The position numbers were made by a program, and so were the translations under genes. Positions 26,869-36,348 of a DNA stretch of 64,000 bases are shown in pieces. The stretch lies in the NCBI GenBank assembly GCA_905181635.1, contig CAJIYM010000004.1, forward strand, positions 142,264-206,263. The letters run 5' to 3'. Origin of the DNA: an uncultured Flavobacteriales bacterium (lineage in GTDB: Bacteria; Bacteroidota; Bacteroidia; Flavobacteriales; BACL11). Position 1 is the first letter of the stretch, and every line of letters begins with the position of its first letter. The notes below the pieces were generated by a model. That model ran no database searches. It worked only from the letters and a program-made list of their open reading frames with translations, and was not told the origin of the DNA.

Positions 26869-29751
26869 TTAAATATAATCTGAAATTGGCGAACATGAAC
26901 AATTAAAATTTCTATCCCCAAATGCATCATTCACTCTTCTAACTGAGGGCCAGAATTTTCTATCCCTTACCCATTCTAACGGATACACAGCTTTTTGCCT
27001 TGTATAATTAAAATTCCACTCATCATTTACAGCCAGCCCTAAAGTATGTGGCGCATTTTTCAACACACTTTCTTCTAAAATAACTTCTCCAGTGAGTACT
27101 TCATTAATTTCATTTTTAATACTAATCATTGCCTCACAAAAACGATCTAATTCTTCCTTACTTTCGCTTTCAGTAGGTTCAATCATTAAGGTTCCTACTA
27201 CAGGAAAAGAAACAGTTGGTGCATGAAAACCATAGTCCATTAAACGCTTAGCTACATCAACAACCTCAATTCCATCTTTTTTAAACATTCTAAAGTCTAT
27301 AATCATTTCATGAGCAACCCTATTATTCTTACCTGAGTATAAAACATCAAAATGCTTCACTAATTTCTCTTTAATATAGTTTGCATTTAATATAGCTATC
27401 TCAGTTGAATATTTTAACCCCCCTGTACCTAACATTTTAATATAGGCATAAGAGATAGACAAAACTAAAGCACTACCCCAAGGAGCAGAAGAAATAGACA
27501 TTCCATTTTCTCCACCCATTTTCACTAAAGGATTATTGGGTAAAAATGGTTTTAAATGTTCTACCACTCCAATTGGACCCATTCCAGGACCGCCACCACC
27601 ATGAGGAATAGCAAATGTTTTGTGCAGGTTTAAATGACAAACATCCGCACCAATAAGTGCAGGATTTGTTATTCCCACTTGCGCATTCATATTTGCACCA
27701 TCCATATATACTTGTCCTCCATTATCATGAATAATCTGAGTTATTTCCATAATTGCTTCTTCGTACACACCATGAGTCGAAGGATAAGTTATCATTAAAG
27801 CAGAAAGATTCTCCTTATATTCTTCAGCTTTTTCTCTTAACACATTAACATCAATATTACCGTATTCATCACATGGTGTAACCACAACCTTCATTCCTGC
27901 CATAACTGCTGAAGCAGGATTAGTACCATGTGCAGAAGAAGGTATTAAACATATATTTCTATTATCATCACCCCTACTTTCATGATAAGCTCTAATGACC
28001 ATTAATCCAGCAAACTCTCCTTGAGCACCAGAATTTGGTTGCAAACTCATAGCGTCAAATCCAGTAATCTCACACAACATTTCTTCTAATTCATGAAACA
28101 TTATATGATAACCCCTTGCTTGATGAGCAGGAGCAAATGGATGTAAATTTCCAAATTCCAACCAACTCAATGGGAATAATTCAGAAGCTGCATTCAATTT
28201 CATAGTACATGAGCCTAACGGAATCATGGAATGTGTTAATGATAAATCTTTATTTTCTAAGCGCTTAATGTAACGCATCATTTCCGTTTCCGAATGATAT
28301 TTGTTAAAAATATCATGCTGCATAAATAAGGAAGTACGAAAAAGTGCATCTGGAATTCTTGCCGTTGCCAGTGTATAATCACCACTCAACACCTCTTTTA
28401 TTAAATCTTGTGAGTCAGAATGATTACAGCTTTTCGCAAATACTTCTAAAATATCATTGATATTACTTAGGTCATCTTTCTCATCAATACTTATTGAAAG
28501 AGCATCATCATTAATATAATTAAAATTTATTTTCGCATCTTCTGCATAGGTCTTTATATTTTCCATAGAAACATTTCCAACTGAAATATGTAGCGTATCA
28601 AAATAAATAGGATTCAACTGATGATAACCTAATTGTGTTAATCCTTCTGCCAAAGTAGCAGTTAAGGAATGAATATTTTTACTCATTCTCCTTAAGCCTT
28701 CAGCTCCATGATACACTCCATACATACTTGCCATAACAGCTAACAATACTTGTGCAGTACAAATATTTGATGTTGCTTTTTCTCTTTTAATATGCTGCTC
28801 TCTTGTTTGCAAAGCCATTCTTAGCGCTCTGTTTCCAGTCACATCCTCGCTAACACCAATAATCCTTCCGGGAATACTTCTTTTATATTTTTCGAAAGTA
28901 GCAAAATAGGCAGCATGAGGACCACCATATCCCATAGGGATTCCAAATCTCTGGGTAGTTCCTACTACAATATCAGCTCCCCATTCTGCAGGTGGAGTAA
29001 GTAAACTTAAACTCAATAAATCAGCCGCTACAACTACACCTGATTCTATTGCTTTTAGTTGACTAACAAAATCAGTATAATCAATTACCTCTCCATATTT
29101 CGCGGGATATTGTAAAATAGCACCAAAAAACTGATCATCAATTTCTACCTCATCATGATTGTCTATTATAAGATTAACACCTAGAGGGATGGCACGAGTT
29201 TTTAAAATTTCAATAGTTTGCGGAAAACATAATTCTGAAACAAAGAAGTTAGTTATTTTTTCTGACTTCTGCTTTCTACTTCTATTGTTATACAATAGGA
29301 TCATAGCTTCAGCAGCAGCAGTTCCTTCATCAAGTAATGAAGCATTAGCAATTTCCATTCCTGTAAGCTCACTTACCATAGTTTGATAATTCAATAATGC
29401 CTCCATTCTGCCTTGTGCAATTTCAGCCTGATAAGGACTATAAGCTGTGTACCAACCCGGATTTTCTAAAATGTTTCTTTGAATAACACCAGGAAGAATT
29501 GTATTAAAATAGCCCATTCCAATATATGAACGGTAATTTTTATTCTTTTGAGCTACTCCTTTCATATGCTCAATAAAACGACTTTCTGATAATGCATCAG
29601 GCAAATTCATCTCTCTTCCTAAATGAATTTTAGCAGGAATTGTTTCGTTAATTAATTGTTTAATAGAGGATGCTTTCACTAGAGATAGCATTTCCTTAAC
29701 ATCATTCCTTCTAGGCCCAATATGTCTGTCTGCAAACTTATCTATACTCAT
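26869..29751 (-). CDS. gcvP: Glycine dehydrogenase (decarboxylating), glycine cleavage P-protein
   Basis: PLP enzyme that decarboxylates glycine and passes the aminomethyl group to the H-protein lipoate. The 960-residue product is the fused long form of P-protein. The start DRHIGPRRNDVKEML is typical. The C-terminal half holds the PLP-lysine motif HLNLHKTFAIPHGGGGPG and the phosphate-binding SSAHGTNPASA. Other glycine-cleavage genes (gcvT, gcvH) are not in the window. It is expressed alone from a promoter element at 29770-29777, divergent from the helicase gene. Confidence 0.97.
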   Translation of the reverse strand: MSIDKFADRHIGPRRNDVKEMLSLVKASSIKQLINETIPAKIHLGREMNLPDALSESRFIEHMKGVAQKNKNYRSYIGMGYFNTILPGVIQRNILENPGWYTAYSPYQAEIAQGRMEALLNYQTMVSELTGMEIANASLLDEGTAAAEAMILLYNNRSRKQKSEKITNFFVSELCFPQTIEILKTRAIPLGVNLIIDNHDEVEIDDQFFGAILQYPAKYGEVIDYTDFVSQLKAIESGVVVAADLLSLSLLTPPAEWGADIVVGTTQRFGIPMGYGGPHAAYFATFEKYKRSIPGRIIGVSEDVTGNRALRMALQTREQHIKREKATSNICTAQVLLAVMASMYGVYHGAEGLRRMSKNIHSLTATLAEGLTQLGYHQLNPIYFDTLHISVGNVSMENIKTYAEDAKINFNYINDDALSISIDEKDDLSNINDILEVFAKSCNHSDSQDLIKEVLSGDYTLATARIPDALFRTSLFMQHDIFNKYHSETEMMRYIKRLENKDLSLTHSMIPLGSCTMKLNAASELFPLSWLEFGNLHPFAPAHQARGYHIMFHELEEMLCEITGFDAMSLQPNSGAQGEFAGLMVIRAYHESRGDDNRNICLIPSSAHGTNPASAVMAGMKVVVTPCDEYGNIDVNVLREKAEEYKENLSALMITYPSTHGVYEEAIMEITQIIHDNGGQVYMDGANMNAQVGITNPALIGADVCHLNLHKTFAIPHGGGGPGMGPIGVVEHLKPFLPNNPLVKMGGENGMSISSAPWGSALVLSISYAYIKMLGTGGLKYSTEIAILNANYIKEKLVKHFDVLYSGKNNRVAHEMIIDFRMFKKDGIEVVDVAKRLMDYGFHAPTVSFPVVGTLMIEPTESESKEELDRFCEAMISIKNEINEVLTGEVILEESVLKNAPHTLGLAVNDEWNFNYTRQKAVYPLEWVRDRKFWPSVRRVNDAFGDRNFNCSCSPISDYI

Positions 29752-29769
29752 TCTTTAAATTTTAGTTCG

Positions 29770-29777
29770 CAAAAATA
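29770..29777 (-). promoter_or_regulatory. -7 promoter element for gcvP
   Basis: On the minus strand this reads TATTTTTG, an exact TAnnTTTG match 18 bases before the gcvP ATG. Confidence 0.5.
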
Positions 29778-29858
29778 GATAATGAATTTTTAAAAACTAC
29801 TATGTGTTAATAAAAAAGGATAAGTTCATCATTATAGTAGTTAAGGAAAATAATAGAG

Positions 29859-29866
29859 TATTTTTG
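29859..29866 (+). promoter_or_regulatory. -7 promoter element for the DEAD-box helicase gene
   Basis: TATTTTTG, an exact TAnnTTTG match 15 bases before the ATG at 29882. It lies inside the longer open frame beginning at GTG 29804, which argues for the ATG as the true start. Confidence 0.5.
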
Positions 29867-29881
29867 CAAAAAATTTATAAT

Positions 29882-31810
29882 ATGACATTTTCTGAATTAG
29901 GGCTAAATAAAAACATCCAAAAAGCAATAACAGATTTAGGTTTTGAGAACCCAACACCAATCCAACAGGAATCAATTCCTTATTTGTTGGAAAATAAAAA
30001 TGATCTAATTGCATTAGCTCAAACTGGTACTGGAAAAACTGCTGCATTTGGATTACCTGTATTGAATAAAATTGATATTGAGAGAAAATTACCTCAAGCT
30101 ATAATTTTGTGTCCTACAAGAGAGCTTTGCCTTCAGATTGCAAAAGACATGGATACATATGCAAAATACACAAAAGGATTAAAAATTACCGCTGTTTATG
30201 GTGGAGCTAGTATAATGCCACAAATAAAATCATTAAAATCTGGCACTCAAATTGTTGTTGGTACTCCAGGAAGGGTTATAGATTTAATAAATAGAAAGTC
30301 ATTAAAATTACAAGATATTGAATTTGTAGTTTTAGATGAAGCAGACGAAATGTTAAATATGGGATTCAAAGATGACTTGGATACTATATTAGCGGAAACG
30401 CCTTCAGAAAAACAAACTTTACTTTTTTCAGCAACAATGCCAAAAGAAGTAATGCGAATTAGTAAAAACTATATGCAGAATCCTAAGACAATTGAGGTTG
30501 CAAGCAGAAATGAAGGTGCTGCAAATATAGAGCATCATTATTACATGGTAAATGCTCGTGACAGATACAAAGCTTTAAGAAGAATCTGTGATGTAAATCC
30601 TGATATATACGGAATAGTATTTTGCCGAACTAGAAGAGAGACGGCTGAAGTAGCAGACAAACTAATGCAAGATGGCTATAGCGCTGATGCTATACATGGT
30701 GAATTATCTCAAGCACAAAGAGACCATGTTATGGGGCGTTTCAGAAAAAGAAAACTACAACTATTGGTAGCAACAGATGTTGCCGCTAGAGGAATTGATA
30801 TTAATGAATTATCTCATGTTATCAACTATAACCTTCCTGATGATGATGAAATATATGTACATAGATCAGGGAGAACAGGTAGGGCTGGAAACAAAGGAAC
30901 ATCAATTATTATTGCACATAGTCGAGAGGGAAGAAAGCTAAAGTCAATTGAAAGAATGATTAAGCGTGACTTAACCCTAATGAAAGTTCCTAATGGAGAT
31001 GAAATTTGTCAAATCCAGTTGATGAAATTAGTTGATAAAGTAGTTACTACTGAAGTAAACCATCAAATTGACAAGTACTTACCATCTATTGAAGAAAAAT
31101 TAGCTCATTTAGATAAAGAAGCGCTTATTAAGCATTTTGTTTCTGCTGAATTTAACCGTTTCTTATCTTTCTACAAAAATGCTCCTGACCTAAATGTAAC
31201 GGGAAGTAATAATAGAGATAGAAATGAAAGAAGTGGTGGAAGAAATGAGAGAAGTGGAGGAAGAAATGAGAGAAGTGGAGGAAGAAATGAGAGAAGTGGA
31301 GGAAGAAATGAGAGAAGTGGAGGAGAAAGAACCGGTCATGCTGAAGCTGGATATACCAGATTTTTTATCAATTTGGGAGCTGAAAAAGATTTGCAAGCTC
31401 ACAATCTAATTGGGTTAATAAATGAGTACACAAGAAATAGAAATATTCCAGTAGGAAAGATTGATATCATGAGAAAGTTCTCATTTTTTGAGGCTCCAAA
31501 TGATTTTGAAACTGACGTATTAAGCGGTCTTTCTGACGCAGTTTGGAATGGAAATAGAGTTAATGTTGAAGTATCTCAAGCTCCAGGAGTAAAGTCATCT
31601 AGAGGAGGTGGGAACAGAGGGGGAAGCGGACGTTCATACTCTGGAGGAGGTGGAGAAAAAAGAAGTAATTCAGGTGGCGGAAGAGACAGACATGGAGGCA
31701 GATCTTCTTCAAGAAGAGAGTCGTCAGGTGGAGGGAAAACTAGTGGAGGAAGTTCAAGCTCTTTTAGAGGTCGATTTAATGCTGCTGCAAAAAAAACTAA
31801 AAAAGACTAA
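29882..31810 (+). CDS. DEAD-box RNA helicase with C-terminal RNA-binding domain and RG-rich tail
   Basis: ATP-dependent RNA helicase of the DeaD/CsdA type, likely in ribosome assembly, mRNA turnover or cold adaptation. About 642 residues from ATG 29882, which gives MTFSELGLN, the usual helicase start; an upstream GTG at 29804 is in frame but precedes the promoter element. It has the Q motif (GFENPTPIQQ), AQTGTGKTAA, DEAD, SATMP and HRSGRTGRAG. A DbpA-like RNA-binding fold (TRFFINLGAEKD to VNVEVSQ) follows. Low-complexity Gly/Arg/Ser sequence lies before and after that fold. The part before it is a five-copy RNERSGG repeat. The gene ends 4 bases into the convergent tsaB. Confidence 0.93.
   Translation: MTFSELGLNKNIQKAITDLGFENPTPIQQESIPYLLENKNDLIALAQTGTGKTAAFGLPVLNKIDIERKLPQAIILCPTRELCLQIAKDMDTYAKYTKGLKITAVYGGASIMPQIKSLKSGTQIVVGTPGRVIDLINRKSLKLQDIEFVVLDEADEMLNMGFKDDLDTILAETPSEKQTLLFSATMPKEVMRISKNYMQNPKTIEVASRNEGAANIEHHYYMVNARDRYKALRRICDVNPDIYGIVFCRTRRETAEVADKLMQDGYSADAIHGELSQAQRDHVMGRFRKRKLQLLVATDVAARGIDINELSHVINYNLPDDDEIYVHRSGRTGRAGNKGTSIIIAHSREGRKLKSIERMIKRDLTLMKVPNGDEICQIQLMKLVDKVVTTEVNHQIDKYLPSIEEKLAHLDKEALIKHFVSAEFNRFLSFYKNAPDLNVTGSNNRDRNERSGGRNERSGGRNERSGGRNERSGGRNERSGGERTGHAEAGYTRFFINLGAEKDLQAHNLIGLINEYTRNRNIPVGKIDIMRKFSFFEAPNDFETDVLSGLSDAVWNGNRVNVEVSQAPGVKSSRGGGNRGGSGRSYSGGGGEKRSNSGGGRDRHGGRSSSRRESSGGGKTSGGSSSSFRGRFNAAAKKTKKD
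31220..31324 (+). repeat. In-frame 21-bp tandem repeat, five copies (RNERSGG)
   Basis: Five head-to-tail copies of a 21-base unit encode RNERSGG within the helicase linker. The first copy differs at two positions (gaa for gag, ggt for gga); the other four are identical. A repeat of whole codons can gain or lose units by slippage without breaking the frame. Confidence 0.95.
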
Positions 31811-32481
31811 GGACTTTTTCTTCCAGCAACAAAATCCTTTAAATAATAAGGCTCAAAATAAGCAACATCTTCAAAATCCTTGTTTTCAAATTTCTCTTTG
31901 GCTAAAATTCCTAAATTCTTTGCTGAAGGACAAATTCCTTCAACAAATTTAGCATTTTTATGACTTACTATTTCTTGACATTTTAAGGATCCATCTCCAA
32001 AGAATAATATTTCATTTCTTAAAAATTCTGCATAAGTATTTTCATCTACAACATCTGCTTGCACACCTCTAATTTGTTTAATATTCACATCATATAAGCC
32101 AGAAAAAACCTCCATTCTCCTTGCGTCAATCATAGGACAATAAATAGTTGAATTCATATTTTTAGCCATAGCAAAGGCCATAGCCTTTAAAGTAGAAATA
32201 GCGATTAATGGAATATCTAAAGCATAACACAGTCCTTTGGCTGTTGAAGTTCCAATACGTAATCCAGTATAAGAGCCAGGACCCATACTTAAGGCGACTG
32301 CATCAACATTATTTAAAGTAATATTAGCTAAATCAATAACATCTTTAATAAACAAGGTAAGCTGCTCAGCATGAGTGTAATCATCTGAAATATGCTCCTT
32401 TTCAGCTATAACTATTCCATCACTAAATAATGCAATAGAGCAGTTTTTAGTAGCTGTTTCTATTCCTAAAATCAGGGCCAT
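31807..32481 (-). CDS. tsaB: tRNA threonylcarbamoyladenosine biosynthesis protein TsaB
   Basis: Partner of TsaD in making t6A at position 37 of ANN-decoding tRNAs. The 224-residue product has the ASKHA start ILGIETATKNCSIALF and the TsaB segment ALSMGPGSYTGLRIGTSTAKGL. It lacks the metal-binding His pair of TsaD, as expected for TsaB. The start ATG shares one base with the stop of the outer-membrane barrel gene, so this housekeeping gene is at the end of the glycan gene train. The 3' end overlaps the helicase gene by 4 bases. Confidence 0.92.
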   Translation of the reverse strand: MALILGIETATKNCSIALFSDGIVIAEKEHISDDYTHAEQLTLFIKDVIDLANITLNNVDAVALSMGPGSYTGLRIGTSTAKGLCYALDIPLIAISTLKAMAFAMAKNMNSTIYCPMIDARRMEVFSGLYDVNIKQIRGVQADVVDENTYAEFLRNEILFFGDGSLKCQEIVSHKNAKFVEGICPSAKNLGILAKEKFENKDFEDVAYFEPYYLKDFVAGRKSP

Positions 32482-34088
32482 TAAATGTCGTAATAATGAT
32501 TAAATAAATCGCTCTTAATTCCAAAATTAATAAATTGAGTTTGTAATTCTTCATCCTCATTTTTAAAATCGCGTAAAGTAACACCTAGATTTATTTTGAG
32601 ATTCGTTTTTTGATTAACAATATAAGAAATATTGAAAATTTTAATATTAACTGTTGTTAAATTACCTTGATACATCTCAACACCAAAGTCATAAGGTCTA
32701 TCTCTATAATTATCATAAACATCATTTCCATATGAGGCAGGATCACCATCAATATTATCTCCATATTTTAAAGAAATTATTTTACCATCAATTACAAACT
32801 TTTTCCATTTGTAATTTAAAATAACTAAGAATTCAGAAAAGTTAGCTCCTAAGGGGTGAGCAAGAGGTTGATTATAATGAGCATAATTCTGTTGAGGATT
32901 AAAATGAGAATAAGTATATGGCCTAGCCAGATTGCACTCAGTTTGCAGAGTTAAATTATCTATACTAAATGCATTAAATATTTTAAAGCCTAATTGATAA
33001 GCAAACTTATTAGCCCAATAACCATTATTAGATTTTATTTGCTCTAAAGTAAATTCATCTAGCAATAACTGCCCATACAAATAAGATGAAAAAGGTAATT
33101 TATATTTTAAATTTACACCAACTAAAACGTTACCAGAAGACCCTACAGAATATTCTACTGGCCTAAGCATTACTATTGGATTCAAATAATTAACATCAAA
33201 TCCACTGCTTCCTGGAGCATGATTCATTCTCCAAATAACAGATTCGAATAATGAAATATTTAATTTTTTAGTAGCATTAATACTTAAGTAATGAGATGAC
33301 ATATATTTCTTAGCATAACCCATCACATCATAATTAACTATACCATTATCTGTAAAATAATTAATATCCTGTAACTCAGTATACAGATTAGTGTATTGCA
33401 CTTTCCAGAAACTAGTCTGCAATCTTAAATATGGATAATTGAAAGTGTTATCTGAAAGTAATAATGAACGATACCCGTCTCCTATAAAATGTTTTCCATG
33501 ACCAAACTGTACTGCAAACATTTTACTAGGCCTGTACGATACATAGCCTGATGACATTGCATAATCAAATCCTGTTTCTTTAAAAGATCTTGCATATCCC
33601 TGTCCAGGGACAACTAGATTTTCCCGAATTTGAGCGTCTAGATAATCAGGAAATATAGATTGATTTTCAGCAAAAGAACTGAAAAAAGATATTTTTTTAC
33701 CTAAATCACCTTCTATAACAAAACCCCTAGTATTTGTAAATGTATTTTTTTCCTGAATAAATTCTTTTCCAGATGTTAAATTTATAATTGGTGAAGCAGT
33801 TACCCTGTAATCCTTTCCGCTTAAGATGATTAGATGCTCTGAAAGTATTTTTCTTAAATAACAATTAGAATAATTTGTTTGCACTTGTGATTCAATAATA
33901 GAATCGACATCAAAATTAAAATCTGATTTTACAATGGGTTTAAAGGAAGTATGCAAATCTGACTCTTCAGCATATATTATCTCATTAAAATTTGAGGAAT
34001 AACTATTTCCTAACATTAAATTAGCATGCTGAGCATTCAAATTGAAAATACTAAACGAAAAGAAAAAGAAAAAAGGAAAAAACCTCAT
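32481..34088 (-). CDS. Wzi/RemB-like outer-membrane beta-barrel protein
   Basis: A 535-residue outer-membrane protein with a signal peptide (to about 19, ending LNAQ). The region YVSYRPSKMFAVQFGHGKHF, then GDGYRSLLLSDNTFNYPYLRLQ, resembles the capsule-assembly Wzi family and the related Bacteroidota gliding protein RemB. Wzi binds nascent capsule at the cell surface. The rest alternates amphipathic strands and aromatic girdles. It directly follows the WecA-like transferase (stop and start touch at 34088), which supports a role in surface assembly of the glycan made by this locus. Choosing between Wzi and RemB needs a profile search. Confidence 0.72.
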   Translation of the reverse strand: MRFFPFFFFFSFSIFNLNAQHANLMLGNSYSSNFNEIIYAEESDLHTSFKPIVKSDFNFDVDSIIESQVQTNYSNCYLRKILSEHLIILSGKDYRVTASPIINLTSGKEFIQEKNTFTNTRGFVIEGDLGKKISFFSSFAENQSIFPDYLDAQIRENLVVPGQGYARSFKETGFDYAMSSGYVSYRPSKMFAVQFGHGKHFIGDGYRSLLLSDNTFNYPYLRLQTSFWKVQYTNLYTELQDINYFTDNGIVNYDVMGYAKKYMSSHYLSINATKKLNISLFESVIWRMNHAPGSSGFDVNYLNPIVMLRPVEYSVGSSGNVLVGVNLKYKLPFSSYLYGQLLLDEFTLEQIKSNNGYWANKFAYQLGFKIFNAFSIDNLTLQTECNLARPYTYSHFNPQQNYAHYNQPLAHPLGANFSEFLVILNYKWKKFVIDGKIISLKYGDNIDGDPASYGNDVYDNYRDRPYDFGVEMYQGNLTTVNIKIFNISYIVNQKTNLKINLGVTLRDFKNEDEELQTQFINFGIKSDLFNHYYDI

Positions 34089-35140
34089 TATTTTAATTTA
34101 TATTTAATCATGTAGAAGATAATAAGCCACAATAAAAAACTAAACAAAGTTAATATCGCAATACTGAAATTTACGTTGATATTAAATATTATAAGAACAT
34201 ATGTAAATAAAATAACAATTACTGAAACCACATACAATATTAAACTAGTATATCTATGTCCAGCACCTAAATCAATTAAAGCATGATGAACATGATCTCT
34301 TGATGCAGTTAAAGTTCCATTACCATTTAATGCTCTAGCAATAAAAACTCTCAAAGAATCAAAAAGTGGAACTGCTAATATTGAGATTGCTAATAAAGGA
34401 CCTATATTAGGCAGTGAATAGTTATCATTTACTAGCCCGTATTTAATACAATTAATTGCTAAAACAGATAAAATCATCCCAACAACTAAAGAACCTGTAT
34501 CTCCCATAAATATTCTGGCAGGAAAAACATTGAACTTTAAAAATCCAACTAAAGCACCTGATAAAGTAAAAGCAATTAAGGCTATATTATTTTGCTCCAT
34601 TATTAAGGCAATAGCTCCAAATGAAAGAGATGAAATCAAACCTATCCCACCGGCTAAACCATCAATGCCATCTATTAAGTTAAACGCGTTTGTAATAACA
34701 ATTACTACAAAAATAGTAAAAGATACACTTGCCCAAATTGGCAAATCATGCACCCCTAAAACTCCATGCATACTATCAATTTGAAGATCGCCAAGAAAAA
34801 TTAAAATTAGAGTAGCTAAGATCTGGCCAATTAACTTTTTGAAAGCTGTAATAACTCGTAAATCATCAATAAGACCAACTATAAAAACAATTAAAATACT
34901 CACTAAAATGAACTGAATATTTTCGAAATTATCTGTCCAAAATAATAATGAGCAAATAAAACCAGTAAAAATAGCAATACCGCCAAAAAAAGGTGTGCTA
35001 ACTTTATGAGATGATCTGTCTCCTGCAGTATCTAATAAATTTAATTTTTTTGCGAAATGTATAAGCTTAGGAATAGCAATATAGCTAATCAACAATGCAG
35101 AAATGAAAGAATATAAAATATTTAAATATGGCGTAAACAT
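34088..35140 (-). CDS. WecA/TagO-like undecaprenyl-phosphate sugar-1-phosphate transferase
   Basis: Polytopic enzyme that moves a HexNAc-1-phosphate from a UDP-sugar to undecaprenyl phosphate, starting a lipid-linked glycan. About 350 residues and ten to eleven helices. Family motifs are present: [33 protein letters not shown] and the loop RDHVHH. This loop fits WecA/TagO better than the peptidoglycan MraY. The frame extends to a GTG at 35182; I prefer the ATG at 35140 ([11 protein letters not shown]), which starts at the first membrane helix. It lies in the glycan locus and is its likely initiating enzyme. Confidence 0.88.
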   Translation of the reverse strand: MFTPYLNILYSFISALLISYIAIPKLIHFAKKLNLLDTAGDRSSHKVSTPFFGGIAIFTGFICSLLFWTDNFENIQFILVSILIVFIVGLIDDLRVITAFKKLIGQILATLILIFLGDLQIDSMHGVLGVHDLPIWASVSFTIFVVIVITNAFNLIDGIDGLAGGIGLISSLSFGAIALIMEQNNIALIAFTLSGALVGFLKFNVFPARIFMGDTGSLVVGMILSVLAINCIKYGLVNDNYSLPNIGPLLAISILAVPLFDSLRVFIARALNGNGTLTASRDHVHHALIDLGAGHRYTSLILYVVSVIVILFTYVLIIFNINVNFSIAILTLFSFLLWLIIFYMIKYKLK

Positions 35141-35250
35141 TATAATAATTTTCTCAAAAATAATATTATTATTTAATAACACATACTAATTTAGTAAAAT
35201 GAAAGTTATTTTTATTAAAATAAATTGTCATTTTAATTTACAAATTATCT

Positions 35251-35745
35251 TTACAAACATATAGTACTACACCATTTGGATAATGTATATTCATTATCCA
35301 CTTTTACACTAGTCAAACCCATCTTATTTCCTGCTTGTATATCCGTATACGAGTCTCCAATCAAATATGATTGAGATAATTTTATTTCTGGAAAATCAAT
35401 CATTGCTTGCTCTATCATACCAGGATTTGGTTTACGACAGTTGCAATTTTCAGAAGATAAATGAGGGCAATAATATATCTTATCTATTACTCCACCATTT
35501 TTTTTTAATTCACACAACATATATTCGTGTAAAACACATAAGTCCTTATCTGACATTATTCCTTTTGCAATTCCCTGCTGATTAGTTACAATAAGAATAC
35601 GTTTAAATATTTTTGAAAGTTTTGATATAGAATCTTTTACACCTGAAATAAACTTAAACTGGTCAATATTTTTAATATACTCACCATCTAATTTTAAATT
35701 TATTACGCCATCTCTATCTAAGAAAAGAGTATCTAGATTATGCAT
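35251..35745 (-). CDS. gmhB: D-glycero-D-manno-heptose 1,7-bisphosphate 7-phosphatase
   Basis: HAD-family phosphatase in nucleotide-activated heptose synthesis. The sequence shows the HAD nucleophile motif LFLDRDGVIN, VTNQQGIAKG, the GmhB zinc loop (CPH then CNCRKP) and IGDSYTDIQAG. The start is set at ATG 35745, within the GATGCATAA that also carries the gmhA stop. An upstream start at 35766 would add seven residues. About 164 residues. A gap of about 110 bases follows to the WecA-like gene, AT-rich with no clear signal. With gmhA it forms half of the heptose pathway; the kinase/adenylyltransferase step is not in the window. Confidence 0.9.
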   Translation of the reverse strand: MHNLDTLFLDRDGVINLKLDGEYIKNIDQFKFISGVKDSISKLSKIFKRILIVTNQQGIAKGIMSDKDLCVLHEYMLCELKKNGGVIDKIYYCPHLSSENCNCRKPNPGMIEQAMIDFPEIKLSQSYLIGDSYTDIQAGNKMGLTSVKVDNEYTLSKWCSTICL

Positions 35746-36319
35746 CTGGAAACATTTCTTGCTCAATCAATTGACAAACAATATGTCCAACTAGAATATG
35801 TGCTTCTTGTACTCTTGGCGTGTCGTCAGAAGGAACGCAAATCATAATATCACAAATATCCCGCATAGCACCACCATTTTTTCCTGTAAAACCAACAGTT
35901 TTCATTCCTAATTCATTAGCTTTTTCAATTGCCTTAACCACATTAGGAGAATTACCTGAAGTTGATATTCCTATAAGAATATCTCCATTTTTACCAGCAG
36001 CCTCAACCATTCTTGAATAAGTGGCTTCATAACCATAATCATTTGCTACGGCAGTCATAAAAGATGGATTTACATGTAGTGCCTCAGCATACAAAGGAGG
36101 ACGGTCAGCATAAAACTTTCCGCTTAACTCAGCTGCAATGTGCTGGGCATCAGAAGCACTACCTCCATTTCCACAAAAAAGCATTTTTTTATCTGATTGG
36201 AAAGCAATTACACTTTCAGCAACAATTTGCTGAATATTAGCTTTTAAATGATCATTCTGAAAAATGCTAGTGTAATTTTTAATAGCACTTTTCATACATT
36301 TTTCTATTCTACTTTTCAT
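35738..36319 (-). CDS. gmhA: Sedoheptulose-7-phosphate isomerase
   Basis: Converts sedoheptulose 7-phosphate to D-glycero-D-manno-heptose 7-phosphate, the entry to heptose for LPS core or surface glycans. The 193-residue SIS-domain protein has the GmhA motifs FCGNGGSASDAQHIAAEL, ANDYGYEATYSRMVEA and GISTSGNSPNVVKAI. It is followed by gmhB with an 8-base overlap. A good promoter element lies just upstream at 36334-36341, so gmhA, gmhB and the genes below may also be expressed apart from the upper locus. Confidence 0.94.
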   Translation of the reverse strand: MKSRIEKCMKSAIKNYTSIFQNDHLKANIQQIVAESVIAFQSDKKMLFCGNGGSASDAQHIAAELSGKFYADRPPLYAEALHVNPSFMTAVANDYGYEATYSRMVEAAGKNGDILIGISTSGNSPNVVKAIEKANELGMKTVGFTGKNGGAMRDICDIMICVPSDDTPRVQEAHILVGHIVCQLIEQEMFPDA

Positions 36320-36333
36320 CTTTATTGTTTTTA

Positions 36334-36341
36334 CAAAAATA
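36334..36341 (-). promoter_or_regulatory. Internal -7 promoter element upstream of gmhA
   Basis: On the minus strand this reads TATTTTTG, an exact TAnnTTTG match, in the 29-base gap between the GT4 stop and the gmhA start. It could separate gmhA-gmhB-wecA-like-wzi-like-tsaB from the upper glycan genes. Confidence 0.45.
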
Positions 36342-36348
36342 CAACTTT

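Noticed and set aside
31220-31324. CRISPR-like direct repeats
   Set aside because: The copies are contiguous with no spacers and lie in frame within a coding region.
31190-31402. Minus-strand open frame with a Ser/Thr repeat across the same tandem repeat
   Set aside because: Antisense shadow of the 21-bp repeat.
31224-31409. Plus-strand open frame coding a highly acidic repeat (MREVEEE)
   Set aside because: It is the off-frame reading of the RNERSGG repeat inside the helicase gene; it has no promoter or homology-like features.
31608-31952. Plus-strand open frame running past the helicase stop
   Set aside because: Off-frame reading of the Gly/Ser-rich tail and then antisense to tsaB; composition is biased and not protein-like.
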